From: a bacterium
GTDB lineage: Bacteria > UBP18 > UBA7526
Assembly: GCA_011049955.1 (NCBI GenBank)
Contig: DRGV01000110.1
Location: 1 to 5,788 of the forward strand
Length of the DNA: 5,788 nt
Direction: 5' to 3'
Shown here: one piece after another, positions 5,599 to 5,788 of the stretch
How the letters are laid out: each line of letters starts with the position of its first letter
Numbering within the stretch: position 1 is the stretch's first letter
The notes under the pieces: generated by a model
The model's database searches: none
The model's input: only the letters and a program-made list of their open reading frames with translations
Told to the model about the DNA's origin: nothing
Made by a program: the position numbers and the translations under genes

Positions 5599-5677
5599 CT
5601 TGCAACGCCAAAGCGCTAAAAGTAATTTGGCGTCTTTATCTTAAACTTTGGCGACTTGGCGTCTTTGCGGTTGCAAG
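5599..5677. repeat. Imperfect inverted repeat with internal direct repeats in the spacer before hicB
   Basis: CTTGCAAC at 5599-5606 is the exact reverse complement of GTTGCAAG at 5670-5677. The next inner bases (GCCAAAGCGC at 5607-5616 against GCGTCTTTGCG at 5659-5669) also pair imperfectly, so a stem of roughly 18 nt could form. Inside are two exact copies of TTGGCGTCTTT (5627-5637 and 5656-5666) and a related TTTGGCGACTTGG between them. This 'CGCAAAGACGCCAAG' style of sequence is a type of dispersed intergenic repeat seen in many environmental genomes. I see no ORF or clear terminator here. Confidence 0.6.
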
Positions 5678-5687
5678 ATTCGCATCT

Positions 5688-5788
5688 TCAATCTTCGAAG
5701 ACCGTCTCTGACCAGTAGAGGACCTTTATAGGAGTAGTGGTCCTATCGATTACCGTCTCTATCTGCTGGGAGAGATTAACCATAGATC
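5688..5788 (-). CDS. 3' end of an unidentified gene, possibly a pilin-like (PilX/GspK-type) protein
   Basis: The minus strand holds an open frame entering from the window edge (first whole codon 5786-5784) and ending at TGA 5690-5688. The visible 32 residues read SMVNLSQQIETVIDR then TTTPIKVLYWSETVFED. Only this tail is visible, so family assignment is weak. A closing pattern of IExVIDR, a short turn, then a hydrophobic strand ending in YW-S-E resembles the last beta strand of large minor pilins or GspK/PilX-like proteins. Such a gene would suit a position upstream of pilM, but this is inference from pattern memory and context. The 131-bp gap to hicB contains repeats and no gene. An alternative is any unrelated protein ending in a beta hairpin. 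Confidence 0.55.
   Translation of the reverse strand, partial: SMVNLSQQIETVIDRTTTPIKVLYWSETVFED

Noticed and set aside
5576..5605. Possible sigma-70 promoter for hicBA (TTGCAA, 18-bp spacer, AATTAT on the minus strand)
   Set aside because: Both boxes match consensus at only four of six bases, and the implied start site would fall inside the hicB Shine-Dalgarno.
5700..5711. GTCAGAGACGG shared by the partial gene at the right edge and the partial gene at the left edge (about 21-37)
   Set aside because: An 11-base match encoding SET in both; too short to distinguish from chance.

Overview
The window shows the inner-membrane assembly block of a type IV pilus (T4P) or closely related type II secretion-like machine. 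Every gene is on the minus strand, so the window reads from high to low coordinates. The order is: the 3' end of an unidentified gene (5788-5688), a hicB-hicA toxin-antitoxin pair (5556-5086), a fused pilM-pilN (5081-3051), pilO (2951-2421), a pilP-like gene (2313-1375), a secreted protein of three Ig-like repeats (1347-127), and the first 43 codons of another exported protein (130-1), which by the usual pilMNOPQ order may be the secretin. No plus-strand gene is credible.

The organism is not identifiable with certainty. A pilMNOP set with a GspC/PilP-type HR domain implies a diderm bacterium. Moderate GC (about 50% in sampled pil lines), GTG/TTG starts and spacers made of short-period degenerate repeats recall environmental, mostly metagenome-derived lineages such as Omnitrophota or related groups. 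That placement is inference only.

How the genes would work together: the PilM part is an actin-like cytoplasmic ATPase-fold protein. It is normally recruited by the PilN N-terminal 'INLLP' peptide, but here it is covalently joined to PilN through that very peptide. PilN and PilO (one TM helix, coiled coil, ferredoxin-like domain each) form the inner-membrane ring partner. The PilP-like protein links it to the outer-membrane secretin, and the Ig-repeat protein is exported to the periplasm or surface.

Four features depart from the textbook cluster: (i) the PilM-PilN fusion, which has the layout of T2SS GspL; (ii) a roughly 110-residue Pro/Glu repeat inserted into the PilM fold; (iii) a PilP that is TM-anchored rather than a lipoprotein and carries a helical, very acidic C-terminal extension; (iv) a secreted protein with three Ig-like repeats of exactly 103 residues.

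The hicBA pair is clearly lower in GC (about 39% against about 51% in sampled pil lines, hand counts). It sits directly upstream of pilMN, and the hicA stop codon lies inside the pilMN Shine-Dalgarno. The spacers at 2314-2420, 2952-3050 and 5557-5687 hold different short-period repeat families. The last codons of pilMN are themselves written in a period-8 repeat.
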